Of a stretch of DNA of 64,000 nt, positions 8,563 to 17,939 are shown one piece after another. This DNA is from Pseudomonas hefeiensis (GTDB taxonomy: Bacteria; Pseudomonadota; Gammaproteobacteria; Pseudomonadales; Pseudomonadaceae). Numbering within the stretch: position 1 is the stretch's first letter; each line of letters opens with the position of its first letter. The stretch covers positions 3,844,001-3,908,000 of the forward strand of contig NZ_CP117449.1 of NCBI RefSeq assembly GCF_030687835.1. Reading direction: 5' to 3'. The translations under genes and the position numbers were made by a program. The notes beneath the pieces are model-generated. The model was not told the DNA's origin. It did not search any database and saw only the letters and a list, made by a program, of their open reading frames with translations.

Positions 8563-11456
8563 ACCGCCTACCCGCCCCCATGGGCTTGCTGATCGACCGC
8601 GATCAGCCGCTGGATTTCAGTTTCGACGGCCACCGCTATCAAGGTTTGCAAGGCGACAGCATCGCCAGCGCCTTGCTGGCCAACGGGCGTTTCCTGATTT
8701 CCCGCTCGTTCAAATACCATCGCCCACGCGGCCCGCTGACCATGGCCGGCCAGGACGCGAACAGCTTGGTGCAATTGCCTGAAGAACCCAACGTGCTGGC
8801 CGACGCTCACGCGCTGTCCGCCGGTTTGCAGGTCACGGCGCAGAACGTCAACGGCTCACTGGATAACGACCGCGACGCCTACCTGGGCAAATTCTCCAAA
8901 TTCATGCCGGTGGGTTTCTACTACCGCTCGTTCTACAAGCCCAAGGGCATGTGGAAAGTCTGGGAACCGATCATTCGCAAGAAGGCCGGCCTCGGCGTGC
9001 TCGACCTGAAGTTCCAGCCTGAATACTACGACAAGGCCTACCTGTTCACCGACGTGGCGGTGATCGGTGCCGGTCCCGCCGGGCTGCACGCGGCCCTGAC
9101 CGCTGCCAATGCGGGTGCCAAGGTGCTGCTGATCGAACAGCAAGCTGTACTCGGCGGCTCGCTGACCTATGCCCGCTTCGACATCGAAGGCCAGCGCGGC
9201 GAAACCCTGCGACGCGAGTTGCTGGCAGCGGTGGAACAACATGCCAATATTCAGGTGCTGACCCAAGCCACCTGCAACGCCTGGTTCACCGATAACTACC
9301 TGCCGGTGATCCAGGGCAAACGCATGTACAAGGTGCGCGCCCGCCAATGCCTGGTGTGCAGCGGCTCCTTCGATCAGCCGGTGATCTTCCGCAACAATGA
9401 CCTGCCCGGGGTAATGCTGACCAGCGCCGCGCAACGGTTGATGAAACTGTATGCGGTCAAACCCGGCAAACGCGCGGTGGTGCTGACGGGTAACGATGAC
9501 GGTTACCTCGCGGCTCTCGATTTGCATGATCAAGGGGTAGAAGTGGCGGCGCTGGTGGACCTGCGCCATGCGCCAGGGAACATCGCTTTGCAGGGGGCGT
9601 TGGCGCAACGCAAGATCCGTTGCCTGAGCAACAGCACGGTGTACGAAGCCCTGCACGCAAAGGGTATGCGTCATGTCACTGGCGTCGACATACGCAAGAT
9701 CACCGCGCAAGGTCAGGTCGCCGAGAGTGGGCTAATCCTGGACTGCGACTTGCTGTGCATGTCAGCAGGTTACATGCCGGTCTATCAGCTGCTGTGCCAG
9801 GCCGGCGGAAAACTGGCCTACGACGACCAGCGCGCCGAGTTCACTCTCAGCGGCCTGCCAAAAAACCTCGCGGTCGCCGGCTCGGTCAATGGCCGCCATG
9901 GGCTGGACAATGTCGTCGCCGATGGCGTGAACGCTGGTGCCGATGCGGCGCTCGCCCTGGGCCTTGAGGTTGGAGCCCAGCGTGCACCTTTCGCTACAGA
10001 AGCCCGGATCAACTTCAACTGGCCGATCTTCCCGCACCCCAAAGGCAAGGACTTCGTCGACTTCGACGAGGACCTGCAAGTCGCCGACATCGTCAACGCC
10101 ACCCGGATCGGCTATCGCGACGTGCAACTGGTCAAGCGCTACTCCACCGTGGGCATGGGCCCGTCCCAGGGACGTCATTCGGCGCTGCCGACTGCACGGC
10201 TGGTGGCGTGGGCCACGCAGCGCAACATCAGCGAAACCGGCGTGACCACGGCGCGACCACCGTTTGTGGCTGAGAAGCTGGCGCATGTCGCCGGTCGCGC
10301 ATTCGATCCCTACCGACAAACACCGATGCATGCTCGCCACCTGCAAGCCGGGGCGAAGATGATGCCCGCCGGAATCTGGCAACGCCCGGCCTACTACGGT
10401 GATGCCAAGGATCGCGAAGCCTGCATGCAGGCCGAAGCCCTGCATGTACGCAACAAGGTCGGCATCATCGACGTCTCGACATTGGGCGGCCTGGATGTAC
10501 GTGGCCCGGACGCCGCCGAGCTGCTCAACCGCATGTACACCTTTGCCTTCCTCAAACAGCCGGTCGGCCGCTCCCGCTATGCGCTGATGACCAACGAGCA
10601 CGGTGTGGTGATCGACGATGGTGTCTGTGCGCGGTTGGCCGAGAATCATTTCTACGTCACCGCCACCACCAGCGGCGTCGACCGGATCTATCAGCAGATG
10701 CTCAAGTGGAATGCACAATGGCGCCTGGACGTGGACGTCGCCAACGTCACCGCGGCCATTTGCGCGGTCAACGTCGCCGGGCCCGATTCGCGCAAAGTGC
10801 TGGAGCAGGTCTGCACCGACCTGGATCTGAGCGCCGAAGCCTTCCCTTATCTGGGCGTCCGTCAAGGCACCGTGGCCGGCATCAAGGCCCGTTTGCTGCG
10901 CGTGGGTTTTGTCGGCGAACTGGGCTATGAGATCCACGTGCCGGCGCGCCACGGGCTTATGCTCTGGGACACGCTGATGGAGGCCGGCAAGGCCCATGAC
11001 ATCCGTCCCTTTGGCGTCGAAACCCAGCGCCTGCTACGCCTGGAAAAAGGTCACGTGATCATCAGCCAGGACACCGACGGCATGACCCACCCGGCAGAAA
11101 TCGACATGGGTTGGGCGGTCAGTCGCACCAAGCCGTTCTTCGTCGGCCGCCGCTCGGTGGACATCCTCGAAGCCCAGCCACTGAAACGTAAACTGGTGGG
11201 TTTCAGCCTGCCCAAAGGCAGCCTGCAACCGTTGGAAGGCCACCTGGTGCTTAACGGCCCGGACATCAGCGGCAACGTCACCTCCTGCGAGTATTCCGCC
11301 TCCCTGGGCAAGATCATCGGCCTGGCCTACGCCGGCATCGACCAGAGCACACCAGGGCAACGAATTCCGATCCGTGTCGAAGGCGGCATCGTGGTCCAGG
11401 CCGAGGTGGTGCAGTTGCCCTTCTTCGATCCCGACAACCAACGCCAGGAGCTTTGA
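8559..11456 (+). CDS. mgdC: N-methylglutamate dehydrogenase subunit C (SoxA-like, folate-binding)
   Basis: A 965-residue alpha subunit. The N-terminus (~10-90) is the ferredoxin-like domain of SoxA (FDGHRYQGLQGDSIASALLA). Residues ~165-480 form the NAD/FAD-type domain with VAVIGAGPAGLHAALTAA. Residues ~590-960 are a GcvT/aminomethyltransferase-like folate domain (VGIIDVSTLGGLDV, then GFVGELGYEIHVPA). This last domain is where THF accepts the methyl carbon as methylene-THF. The start ATG at 8559 overlaps the mgdB stop; a longer open frame upstream is a shadow of mgdB. Confidence 0.85.
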   Translation: MNRLPAPMGLLIDRDQPLDFSFDGHRYQGLQGDSIASALLANGRFLISRSFKYHRPRGPLTMAGQDANSLVQLPEEPNVLADAHALSAGLQVTAQNVNGSLDNDRDAYLGKFSKFMPVGFYYRSFYKPKGMWKVWEPIIRKKAGLGVLDLKFQPEYYDKAYLFTDVAVIGAGPAGLHAALTAANAGAKVLLIEQQAVLGGSLTYARFDIEGQRGETLRRELLAAVEQHANIQVLTQATCNAWFTDNYLPVIQGKRMYKVRARQCLVCSGSFDQPVIFRNNDLPGVMLTSAAQRLMKLYAVKPGKRAVVLTGNDDGYLAALDLHDQGVEVAALVDLRHAPGNIALQGALAQRKIRCLSNSTVYEALHAKGMRHVTGVDIRKITAQGQVAESGLILDCDLLCMSAGYMPVYQLLCQAGGKLAYDDQRAEFTLSGLPKNLAVAGSVNGRHGLDNVVADGVNAGADAALALGLEVGAQRAPFATEARINFNWPIFPHPKGKDFVDFDEDLQVADIVNATRIGYRDVQLVKRYSTVGMGPSQGRHSALPTARLVAWATQRNISETGVTTARPPFVAEKLAHVAGRAFDPYRQTPMHARHLQAGAKMMPAGIWQRPAYYGDAKDREACMQAEALHVRNKVGIIDVSTLGGLDVRGPDAAELLNRMYTFAFLKQPVGRSRYALMTNEHGVVIDDGVCARLAENHFYVTATTSGVDRIYQQMLKWNAQWRLDVDVANVTAAICAVNVAGPDSRKVLEQVCTDLDLSAEAFPYLGVRQGTVAGIKARLLRVGFVGELGYEIHVPARHGLMLWDTLMEAGKAHDIRPFGVETQRLLRLEKGHVIISQDTDGMTHPAEIDMGWAVSRTKPFFVGRRSVDILEAQPLKRKLVGFSLPKGSLQPLEGHLVLNGPDISGNVTSCEYSASLGKIIGLAYAGIDQSTPGQRIPIRVEGGIVVQAEVVQLPFFDPDNQRQEL

Positions 11457-11459
11457 GTC

Positions 11460-12026
11460 ATGACCAGTCTGAGAGAACAACACAGCATCGCCCGACAAGC
11501 CTTGGCACCGTTGCCGGGGTGCCGCCTGGCGGACCTGACCGACCTGCCGCGGGTCGGTTTCCGCGGCGCCTACAGTGCCGAGTACCTGCGCAGCCGCGGC
11601 TTCGTCCTGCCAGATGCGCCCAACCGTGCGGTGATTCAAGCCGATGGCAGTCAGGTGGCACGGCTGTCGCAGACCGAATACCTGCTGCTGGGCAGTCCCG
11701 AGGATCAGGGCCAACGAATGGCCGATGAAGAAGCCCGCTGGGAGCTCGATCACCAAGCCAACTATCTGCTGCCTCGTCAGGACAGCCATGCCTGTTTTCA
11801 ACTGACGGGGGATCATCTGAGCGAAGTATTGGCCAAGCTCTGTGGGGTTGATCTGAGCCCGCAGGCGTTCGGCCCGGGAGCTGTAGTTCAATCGTCGGCG
11901 GCACGCATCAACGTGATTGTCATCAATTCAGGTGCCGTGCAGCAGGCGAGCTTGCACATCCTCTGTGACCGGGCGTCGCAGGAGTATTTTCGGGGAGCGT
12001 TGGAGGATGCAATGCAGGAATATTAG
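11460..12026 (+). CDS. mgdD: N-methylglutamate dehydrogenase subunit D (SoxG-like)
   Basis: A 188-residue gamma-type subunit, GcvT-like in fold, matching SoxG in position and size (LPGCRLADLTDLPRVGFRG; CFQLTGDHLSEVLAKLCGVDL). It starts 3 bp after mgdC and ends the purU-folD-mgdABCD operon. The following 172 bp to the convergent TIM-barrel gene hold no gene; I see only short repeats (GTTGGCGCC twice) and no strong terminator. Confidence 0.8.
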   Translation: MTSLREQHSIARQALAPLPGCRLADLTDLPRVGFRGAYSAEYLRSRGFVLPDAPNRAVIQADGSQVARLSQTEYLLLGSPEDQGQRMADEEARWELDHQANYLLPRQDSHACFQLTGDHLSEVLAKLCGVDLSPQAFGPGAVVQSSAARINVIVINSGAVQQASLHILCDRASQEYFRGALEDAMQEY

Positions 12027-12198
12027 CCGCGCACTGGCAGATTCGGTTGGCGCCATCTCTGACCGATCAGAGTACGAAGGTAAGCGTCCGACCTGTTGGC
12101 GCCGACTCCGAATTGACCCAGTTACCGAGATCTCTCTGACCCAGCCTGATTCCTCGCGAACCAATACTGTGTTGGATTTGTGCGGATTTGAAGATGGG

Positions 12199-13065
12199 TC
12201 AGTCTTGCGTCGGCACGTGGAGCAATTCGGCATCGGCGTCAACACACTCATCCCAAACACCACGCATCAGTTCCTTCAGCAGCAGCGCCTCGCCCCAGCG
12301 ATCCGTTATATCGCGCCCATCACTCCCCGTGATCGCATAGGGTGGCGGGCCAAGCTCGCAGGTGAAGGACAGGCTCGCGGGTGTGTTCGGTCGCGCCAGC
12401 CAATCCTTGATTCCGTAACGCCACCAGCCCAGAAACCGGTCCAGCCAGGGGCGATGCTGGGCGAAGGTCAAGGGCACCTGGACCTGCTCACTATTAGCGA
12501 CCCGCCCATGAAAACCCCAACTGTGTCGCAAGATGGTGTGAATCTGTTCGTCGTCTTCGGCCGCGGCCGGCTCAGGCAATTCGCGGCCCACGACGTAATG
12601 GGACAAGTCAGCCAACAACTTGAGGTCGGGCATCTGCGCGAGCAAATCGAGGGTGAACAACAGGTCACTGGTGAGACGATAGCGGTGGGTTTCCAGCAGG
12701 ATCGGAAAGTCCACCTGCTCGGCCAGACGCTGCCAGCCTTCGATCATAGTGATCGCCTGTGCCAGCGTGCGCGGCCGGACGTCGGCTTGCAGCGTGAGGT
12801 GGTGGCAGCCGTAGCGAGAGGCCACCTCAAGCGCTTGCGCCAAGTCACTCACGGTGCGGGGAAACAGTTGACCTTCGATTTGCAGGCCTTGCGCCTTGGC
12901 AGCGGCATGCAGACGTTCGGCCTGTGGCGCGATCCAGAAATGGTCGGTGACCCCATCGAAGCCAGCAGCGGCAATCTTCTCCACCTGCGCCTCAAGGGAA
13001 AGATCGCATTGACCACGGTGATCTTGCATGGCCCACAGGGACTGAAACACCAGGAATTCACGCAT
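12199..13065 (-). CDS. Sugar phosphate isomerase/epimerase-like TIM-barrel protein
   Basis: A 288-residue AP-endonuclease-2/xylose isomerase-like TIM barrel. Metal-site landmarks typical of this superfamily are PILLETHR near residue 125 and LLADLSHYVVG near 155. The family includes inosose dehydratase-like MocC proteins and hydroxypyruvate isomerases. It starts 1 bp from the end of the reductase gene and is the last gene of the oxygenase operon. A role in processing a polyol or sugar-like product of the oxygenase is plausible but inferred. Confidence 0.75.
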   Translation of the reverse strand: MREFLVFQSLWAMQDHRGQCDLSLEAQVEKIAAAGFDGVTDHFWIAPQAERLHAAAKAQGLQIEGQLFPRTVSDLAQALEVASRYGCHHLTLQADVRPRTLAQAITMIEGWQRLAEQVDFPILLETHRYRLTSDLLFTLDLLAQMPDLKLLADLSHYVVGRELPEPAAAEDDEQIHTILRHSWGFHGRVANSEQVQVPLTFAQHRPWLDRFLGWWRYGIKDWLARPNTPASLSFTCELGPPPYAITGSDGRDITDRWGEALLLKELMRGVWDECVDADAELLHVPTQD

Positions 13066-13066
13066 G

Positions 13067-14299
13067 TCAGGGCCTTAGCAGATGTTTGAGCGACACATCG
13101 GCGTCGGCCAATGCGTCCACAGAGAGTGGGGTCAGGTTGGCAATCAGCCGTTCACATAACTTGATGTCCTTGGCAACGCTGTTGCCCTGCCCCCAGCCGC
13201 AGGCACCTTGCAAACGTTGCTCGGTGTCCAGGTAGAACAGCAGCAGACCACCGCCTGCCAGGGTGCGAACGGCCGAAGGTGGCGTCGGTGAGATCACGCC
13301 CACCGTCTGTAAGCCCCAGTCGTACTGATCAGACCAGAAGCCGGGAACCCCCTCGAACGGCAGCTCGCCGCCCAACAGATTCAATGCCGCGTGACGGCCC
13401 TGGGTCTCGGCATTGCGCCAGGTTTCCTGGCGCTGGAATAACGCATCGGCGTGCAGGCGAAACTCACACACATCGCCGGCAGCAAAGATGTCTGGCGCGC
13501 TGGTGCGCAACTGGGCATCGACTCGAATTCCCTGGCCCACCTCAAGCCCCGCCGCTGCGGCCAATTCGATGTTGGGTTGCATGCCGATACCGACTACCAC
13601 CCAGTCACAGGGCAGCACCTGGCCGTCCACCAGTTGCACCGCCTCAGCGCGTTCGATGCCTTGTACCCTTTCAAGCGCTACGTTCAGCCGAACATCCACG
13701 CCCTGTTGCCGATGCAACTCCAACAAGGCCTGGGACACGGCTTCAGGCAATACTCGCCCGGCCAGTCGTGGCCCGGCTTCCAGCAACGTCACCTGACAGC
13801 CCAGGGTTCGGGCCGTTGCCGCGACTTCGAGGCCGATAAAGCCACCGCCGACAATCACCAGGCGCGTGCCGGGCCTCAATGCGCTGCGCAGGGCCAGGGC
13901 TTCGTCATGGGTGCGCAGGTAAAGCACGTTGGACAGAGGTTCAGGCACCAGGGACAAGCGACGCGCTCTACCCCCGGTCGCCAGCAGTAATCGGCTGTAG
14001 GACAGCCAACGTCCGTCGGTCAATTGCAGGCGGTGGTGCTGCGGATCCAGGCTTTTTACCGGGTTGCCCGCCAGGTGTTCGATGTTCAGTTCAGTGAGCC
14101 GGCTATCCCGCCACAGGCTGCAATCGTCCAGGTTCATCGTACCCTGCAGCAAGCCCTTGGAAAGCGGAGGACGCTCGTACGGCAAATGGAGTTCATCGCC
14201 GATCAGGATCAGCCGACCGGTATAACCCTGCTCGCGCAAGGTCAGCGCCGTGCGGCCACCGGCATGGCCGGCGCCGACGATAATCAGTGGAGCATTCAT
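13067..14299 (-). CDS. FAD-dependent ferredoxin reductase (MocF-like)
   Basis: About 410 residues in the oxygenase-coupled NAD(P)H:ferredoxin reductase family. The FAD motif PLIIVGAGHAGGRTALTLRE is at the N-terminus, the NAD motif LVIVGGGFIGLEVAATARTLG near residue 150, and the second FAD motif FAAGDVCEF near 275. The start at 14299 (MNAPLIIVG) places the first beta strand correctly. It probably passes electrons from NAD(P)H to the Rieske ferredoxin encoded just upstream, which feeds the desaturase-like oxygenase. The set corresponds to MocF-MocE-MocD of rhizopine degraders. Confidence 0.85.
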   Translation of the reverse strand: MNAPLIIVGAGHAGGRTALTLREQGYTGRLILIGDELHLPYERPPLSKGLLQGTMNLDDCSLWRDSRLTELNIEHLAGNPVKSLDPQHHRLQLTDGRWLSYSRLLLATGGRARRLSLVPEPLSNVLYLRTHDEALALRSALRPGTRLVIVGGGFIGLEVAATARTLGCQVTLLEAGPRLAGRVLPEAVSQALLELHRQQGVDVRLNVALERVQGIERAEAVQLVDGQVLPCDWVVVGIGMQPNIELAAAAGLEVGQGIRVDAQLRTSAPDIFAAGDVCEFRLHADALFQRQETWRNAETQGRHAALNLLGGELPFEGVPGFWSDQYDWGLQTVGVISPTPPSAVRTLAGGGLLLFYLDTEQRLQGACGWGQGNSVAKDIKLCERLIANLTPLSVDALADADVSLKHLLRP

Positions 14300-14317
14300 G
14301 GCGTGCACTCCTGGCGG

Positions 14318-14638
14318 TCAAGCCGAAATGGCGAGCAGAACCCGTCCCGCGTCGACCCGTACCGGATAGGTCTTGAGATTGACGCACACCGGCGCCCCCA
14401 AGGCTTTGCCGGTGCGATAGTCAAAGCGCCCGTTGTGCTTGGGGCACTCGATGACGTGGTCCATCACCAGGCCGTCAGCCAGGTGGATCGACTCGTGAGT
14501 ACACAGGCCAGCAGTGGCAAAAAATTCGTTGTCAGCAGAGCGGTAGATAGCATAGGTATGCGGACCGTGGTCGAAGCGAATGACGTCTTCTTCATTGATT
14601 TCGCCCACGGCGCATACATCGATCCATTGATCGTTCAT
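14318..14638 (-). CDS. Rieske-type [2Fe-2S] ferredoxin (MocE-like)
   Basis: A 106-residue soluble Rieske protein. The cluster ligands are CTH at ~43-45 and CPKH at ~64-67. It has the size and pattern of small Rieske ferredoxins such as NirD-like or MocE proteins and no signal peptide. It lies 18 bp before the reductase and 36 bp after the oxygenase, so it is the expected electron carrier between them. Confidence 0.88.
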   Translation of the reverse strand: MNDQWIDVCAVGEINEEDVIRFDHGPHTYAIYRSADNEFFATAGLCTHESIHLADGLVMDHVIECPKHNGRFDYRTGKALGAPVCVNLKTYPVRVDAGRVLLAISA

Positions 14639-14674
14639 GGCGTTTTCTCTTGTTCGGGATACAGCCGGAAGGTG

Positions 14675-15763
14675 TCAGCCCAAGGTGGCTTCAGCCTGTG
14701 GATGAGCGTCGGTGGCAGGCCTTGAGCTACCGACAGGGCGTCGCACGAAATACGTCGGGTCCTTGCGCTGCTTCAAGAGGGTCGGAATGATTTCCTTGAA
14801 GGCCTCACCTATGTTGGCGTAAGGCGGCGGGCAGTCGTGGCGGATCTCTTCATGGAGTTGCGCCAGGGCGTGGTACGGCACCATCGGGTACATGTGGTGC
14901 TCAAGGTGATAATTCATGTTCATGTACAGAAAGCGCAGTAACCGGTTCATATAGATGGTGCGGCAGTTGCTGCGGTGGTCCAGCACGTCTTCCGCCAGGC
15001 CTACATGTTGGGTGAGGCCGAACAGGTAGGACAGCCAGCCGCCATACAGGGTGGGCAGGCCGATATACATCAGCGGCAACCAGCTGTGCAGGTAAAGCGC
15101 CGCGCCAAAGATAACGGCGTAAATCGCGATCCAGATACGGGCCGCCAGGAACACCTTGGGCCATTCGGACTCAGGGATGAACGTCTGTTCCTGGGCATCC
15201 ATTTTGCCAACCGCGTGCCGGCACACGCCCCCCATCGTCTTCAGCAGCAACGGGATCTGGAACAGGCTCAGCAGCATCATGAACAAGCTCGGTGGACGCG
15301 GTTCGACGATTTCCGGATCGCGGCCGACGACGATGGTGTCGGTATGGTGCCGGGCATGACTCCAGCGCCACACATGGGGCTCGAACATGCACATGAAGCT
15401 CGCCACCTGGTAGAGCGCATCATTCATCCAGCGAGTCTTGAAAGCCGTGCCGTGGCCGGTCTCATGCCAGCGCGGGTTGGAGGCGGTGGCGTACAGAACG
15501 CCATACGCAAGAAAAAACGGCACACAAGCCCAACTGCCCCAGAACCAGTAGCCGCCGAAGCCGGTGATCAGCAGGGCCAGCAGCCAGATGGCGGTGTCGA
15601 GCAAGGCCGGGCCGTCGCGGCGCTGCATCAGTTGCTTCATGCGTTGACGGGAGATAGGCGACTGGTACCAACTGGCCGATACAAGGCCTTTTTCAGCCGC
15701 GCGGGCGGCTTCAGGGCCGGTCAGGCGATAGTCCCGAGTAGAGGCTGTGTTGTCTTGAGACAT
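14675..15763 (-). CDS. Fatty acid desaturase-like membrane di-iron oxygenase (MocD-like)
   Basis: About 362 residues with the three histidine boxes of membrane di-iron desaturases/hydroxylases: HETGH near residue 105, HARHH near 138, and HLEHH near 290. Hydrophobic segments lie around residues 55-90 and 215-250. The start at 15763 (MSQDNTAST) follows a GGAG ribosome site. Coupling with a Rieske ferredoxin and a reductase matches the MocDEF rhizopine demethylase rather than a lipid desaturase. The substrate here is unknown; an O- or N-methyl compound is an inference from the adjacent C1 genes. Confidence 0.82.
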   Translation of the reverse strand: MSQDNTASTRDYRLTGPEAARAAEKGLVSASWYQSPISRQRMKQLMQRRDGPALLDTAIWLLALLITGFGGYWFWGSWACVPFFLAYGVLYATASNPRWHETGHGTAFKTRWMNDALYQVASFMCMFEPHVWRWSHARHHTDTIVVGRDPEIVEPRPPSLFMMLLSLFQIPLLLKTMGGVCRHAVGKMDAQEQTFIPESEWPKVFLAARIWIAIYAVIFGAALYLHSWLPLMYIGLPTLYGGWLSYLFGLTQHVGLAEDVLDHRSNCRTIYMNRLLRFLYMNMNYHLEHHMYPMVPYHALAQLHEEIRHDCPPPYANIGEAFKEIIPTLLKQRKDPTYFVRRPVGSSRPATDAHPQAEATLG

Positions 15764-15857
15764 TGTTATTGTTCTCCGCAAGCGTGAGATGTCAGGTGCT
15801 TTGCGTAAGAAAATATAGAGAGCGTGGAAGGCCCCCTCAAGGTCTTGAATACATTCC

Positions 15858-15907
15858 CTATCAAGCTATCATCCAGCTCCTGCGGGGCTTGATAGTTTTC
15901 TATCAAG
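15858..15907. promoter_or_regulatory. LacI-type operator between the oxygenase operon and its regulator
   Basis: CTTGATAG-TTTT-CTATCAAG at 15888-15907 is a perfect 8+4+8 palindrome ending 18 bp before the LacI-family ATG. A third half-site CTATCAAGC lies at 15858-15866, forming a 9-bp inverted repeat with GCTTGATAG at 15887-15895. This arrangement between divergent genes suggests one regulator controlling both itself and the oxygenase operon. Confidence 0.65.
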
Positions 15908-15925
15908 ACGCTTTGAAGGTTCATC

Positions 15926-16975
15926 ATGAATAACAATAAACGCCCCACCATCGCCACGGTCGCCGAACACGCAGGCTTAAGTGTCGCCACCGTCGACCGC
16001 GTGCTCAACGCTCGCGCCCCGGTTAATCCAGCCACTGCCGAACAGGTGCTTCAGGCCGCCGAAGCCGTGGGTTATTTTGCCGCGCGGCTGATCGGCCAAC
16101 GCATTCTCGAACGCCGCCCCACGTACCGTTTCGGCATCCTGCTGCTGGGCACCGCCCAGGCGTTCTACGCCAACCTGGCCCAAGCCATCACCGAGGCCGC
16201 GCAGCGCCAGGCCGGGGCCAACCTGACCTGCCAATTCGAATACGTTTTTGATCGCACCCCCAGCGCCATCATTGCCCAGATCGAACAGTTGGCGGTGCAA
16301 TGCGACGGCCTGGCGGTGGTCAGCTTCGCCCACCCGCTGATCAACGCCGCCCTTGCCCAGATTCGCGAGGCCGGCGTGCCCGTGGTGGCATTGCTGTCGG
16401 GCATTCATGAGGCGGCGGCCGAGCCCTATGTCGGCCAGGACAATCAGGTAGTCGGGCGCACGATGGGGTGGCTGCTGGCCCGCACCTGTGGCGCGCGCAA
16501 AGGCAGCATCGGCATTCTGCTCGGTGGCCATCGCTTTCTTGGCCACCAGGAGCGGGTCGAAGGTTTGCACAGCTACTTGGCCGAACACGCACCGGGATTG
16601 CGCCCGCTGGAGCCGCTGATCAATCTGGATAACTGCGACATCACCGAAGAAGCAACCCTCGACCTGCTGGTTCGGCATAACGATTTGCGCGGGTTATGCG
16701 TGGTAGGCGGCGGTGGCGACGGGATCATCAACGCGTTGGCGCAACTGCCCAAGCGCCCGACGCTGTGCTGCATTTTGCAGGAGTCCACCGAGCTGTCACG
16801 CCAAGCCCTGGCCCAGGGTTTGGTCGACGTGGTGATCGACTCTCAGCCGCGTCAGACCGCAACGGCGCTGGTGAATCTATTGGTGGAATTGCAGACTGCG
16901 CAGCCGTTCAATCCTGTGCGTCACCGGGTCCATATTCCGCTGCAGATTGTGACATCGGAAAATACCCAAAGCTGA
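15926..16975 (+). CDS. LacI-family transcriptional regulator
   Basis: A 349-residue regulator. The N-terminal helix-turn-helix (TIATVAEHAGLSVATVDRVLNAR) is at residues ~7-30, and a periplasmic-binding-like ligand domain fills residues ~65-345, including a HPLINAALAQIREAGVPVV hinge segment. LacI proteins of this type bind sugars or cyclitols. It is divergent from the oxygenase operon across 162 bp that contain a strong palindrome, so it probably senses a polyol-like inducer of that operon. The 187 bp after it, up to the convergent SDR gene, hold nothing I recognise. Confidence 0.88.
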   Translation: MNNNKRPTIATVAEHAGLSVATVDRVLNARAPVNPATAEQVLQAAEAVGYFAARLIGQRILERRPTYRFGILLLGTAQAFYANLAQAITEAAQRQAGANLTCQFEYVFDRTPSAIIAQIEQLAVQCDGLAVVSFAHPLINAALAQIREAGVPVVALLSGIHEAAAEPYVGQDNQVVGRTMGWLLARTCGARKGSIGILLGGHRFLGHQERVEGLHSYLAEHAPGLRPLEPLINLDNCDITEEATLDLLVRHNDLRGLCVVGGGGDGIINALAQLPKRPTLCCILQESTELSRQALAQGLVDVVIDSQPRQTATALVNLLVELQTAQPFNPVRHRVHIPLQIVTSENTQS

Positions 16976-17162
16976 TGGGCTGGCGGCACAACCTGCTCGA
17001 CCCTTGATAACGCGGCTAGCCGCCGCTTACGACGGCTTCAGCTGACTTCTGCACATTCATCCCGTCACCCCTCGACGCTCGGTAGCACAGTGGCAAACGG
17101 GCAGATCTACCGGGGTAATTCGCGCGACCTTCCTGCTTATGCCTGTCGGATCTACGTCACGG

Positions 17163-17939
17163 CTAAACCGTTGGTACTGTTCCGCCGTCGATCACAAACT
17201 CACTTCCCGTGATAGATGCCGCTCGCGGCGAAGCCAGGAAACCGATCAGGTCAGCAACTTCGCAAGGCGTCGATGGGCGGCCGAGCGGGATCCCCCCAAG
17301 TGCTTTCATGATGATCTCTTTGCCACCTTGATAATCAGTACCTGCCTCCTGCGCGAGTCGCTCGGCCAATGCGACCGACGCTTCGGTTTCAACCCAGCCC
17401 GGCGAAACCCGAACCACGCGGATGCCTCTGGGCGAAACCTCTTTCGATAAACTTTTGCTGTACGTCGAAAGCGCGGCCTTGGCCGCCGCGTAAGCTGTTG
17501 TCGCTTGCGGCAGTGGTAGCCGACTCTGGATGGACGTGACGTGGATGACGACCCCTTCCTTGCGCTCCAGCATCCCCGGGAGCAAGGCGCGATCGAGGCG
17601 CACCGCCGACAACAGGTTCAGGCTGAGCTCTCGTTGCCACTGTTCCTCGTCCAGCGCAGCAAAACCGCCGCCAGGTGCCGACGAACCACCCAGGACGTGG
17701 ATCATGATGTCCACGCCACCCAGCCGCTGTTGGATCGCGGCGATCAGTACATCACAACCCTCCCGGGTCGAAAGATCAGCCGCAATCAGGAGAGCGCCCG
17801 GCATTTCCACGTCCACCTGCCTGGCCGAGGTAATGACCTTTGCACCCTCGGCCAGTAACAACTCGACGACAGCCTTGCCGATGCCCTTGGTGCCACCGGT
17901 GACGAGGACCCGCTTGCCAGTCAAACCTAGATTCAGCAT
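17163..17939 (-). CDS. SDR family oxidoreductase
   Basis: A 258-residue classical short-chain dehydrogenase. The cofactor motif [11 protein letters not shown] is at residues ~14-24, the catalytic serine in VTSIQS near 138, and YAAAK near 152. The C-terminus [14 protein letters not shown] is typical of the family. It overlaps the preceding NTF2-like gene by 7 bp. Substrate unknown; many relatives act on hydroxy or keto acids or quinones. Confidence 0.85.
   Translation of the reverse strand: MLNLGLTGKRVLVTGGTKGIGKAVVELLLAEGAKVITSARQVDVEMPGALLIAADLSTREGCDVLIAAIQQRLGGVDIMIHVLGGSSAPGGGFAALDEEQWQRELSLNLLSAVRLDRALLPGMLERKEGVVIHVTSIQSRLPLPQATTAYAAAKAALSTYSKSLSKEVSPRGIRVVRVSPGWVETEASVALAERLAQEAGTDYQGGKEIIMKALGGIPLGRPSTPCEVADLIGFLASPRAASITGSEFVIDGGTVPTV

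Noticed and set aside
7005..12026. Calling the genes soxBDAG (sarcosine oxidase)
   Set aside because: Sequence family is the same, but gmaS and mgsABC in the same locus make N-methylglutamate dehydrogenase the better reading; kept as an alternative.
11917..13089. Plus-strand frame of 390 residues over the TIM-barrel gene
   Set aside because: Antisense to a minus-strand gene with recognisable isomerase motifs; no ribosome site and no family features.
17000..17100. Possible RNA gene in the LacI-SDR convergent gap
   Set aside because: Some inverted repeats (GCGGCTAGCCGC) are visible but no known RNA fold or terminator could be supported.
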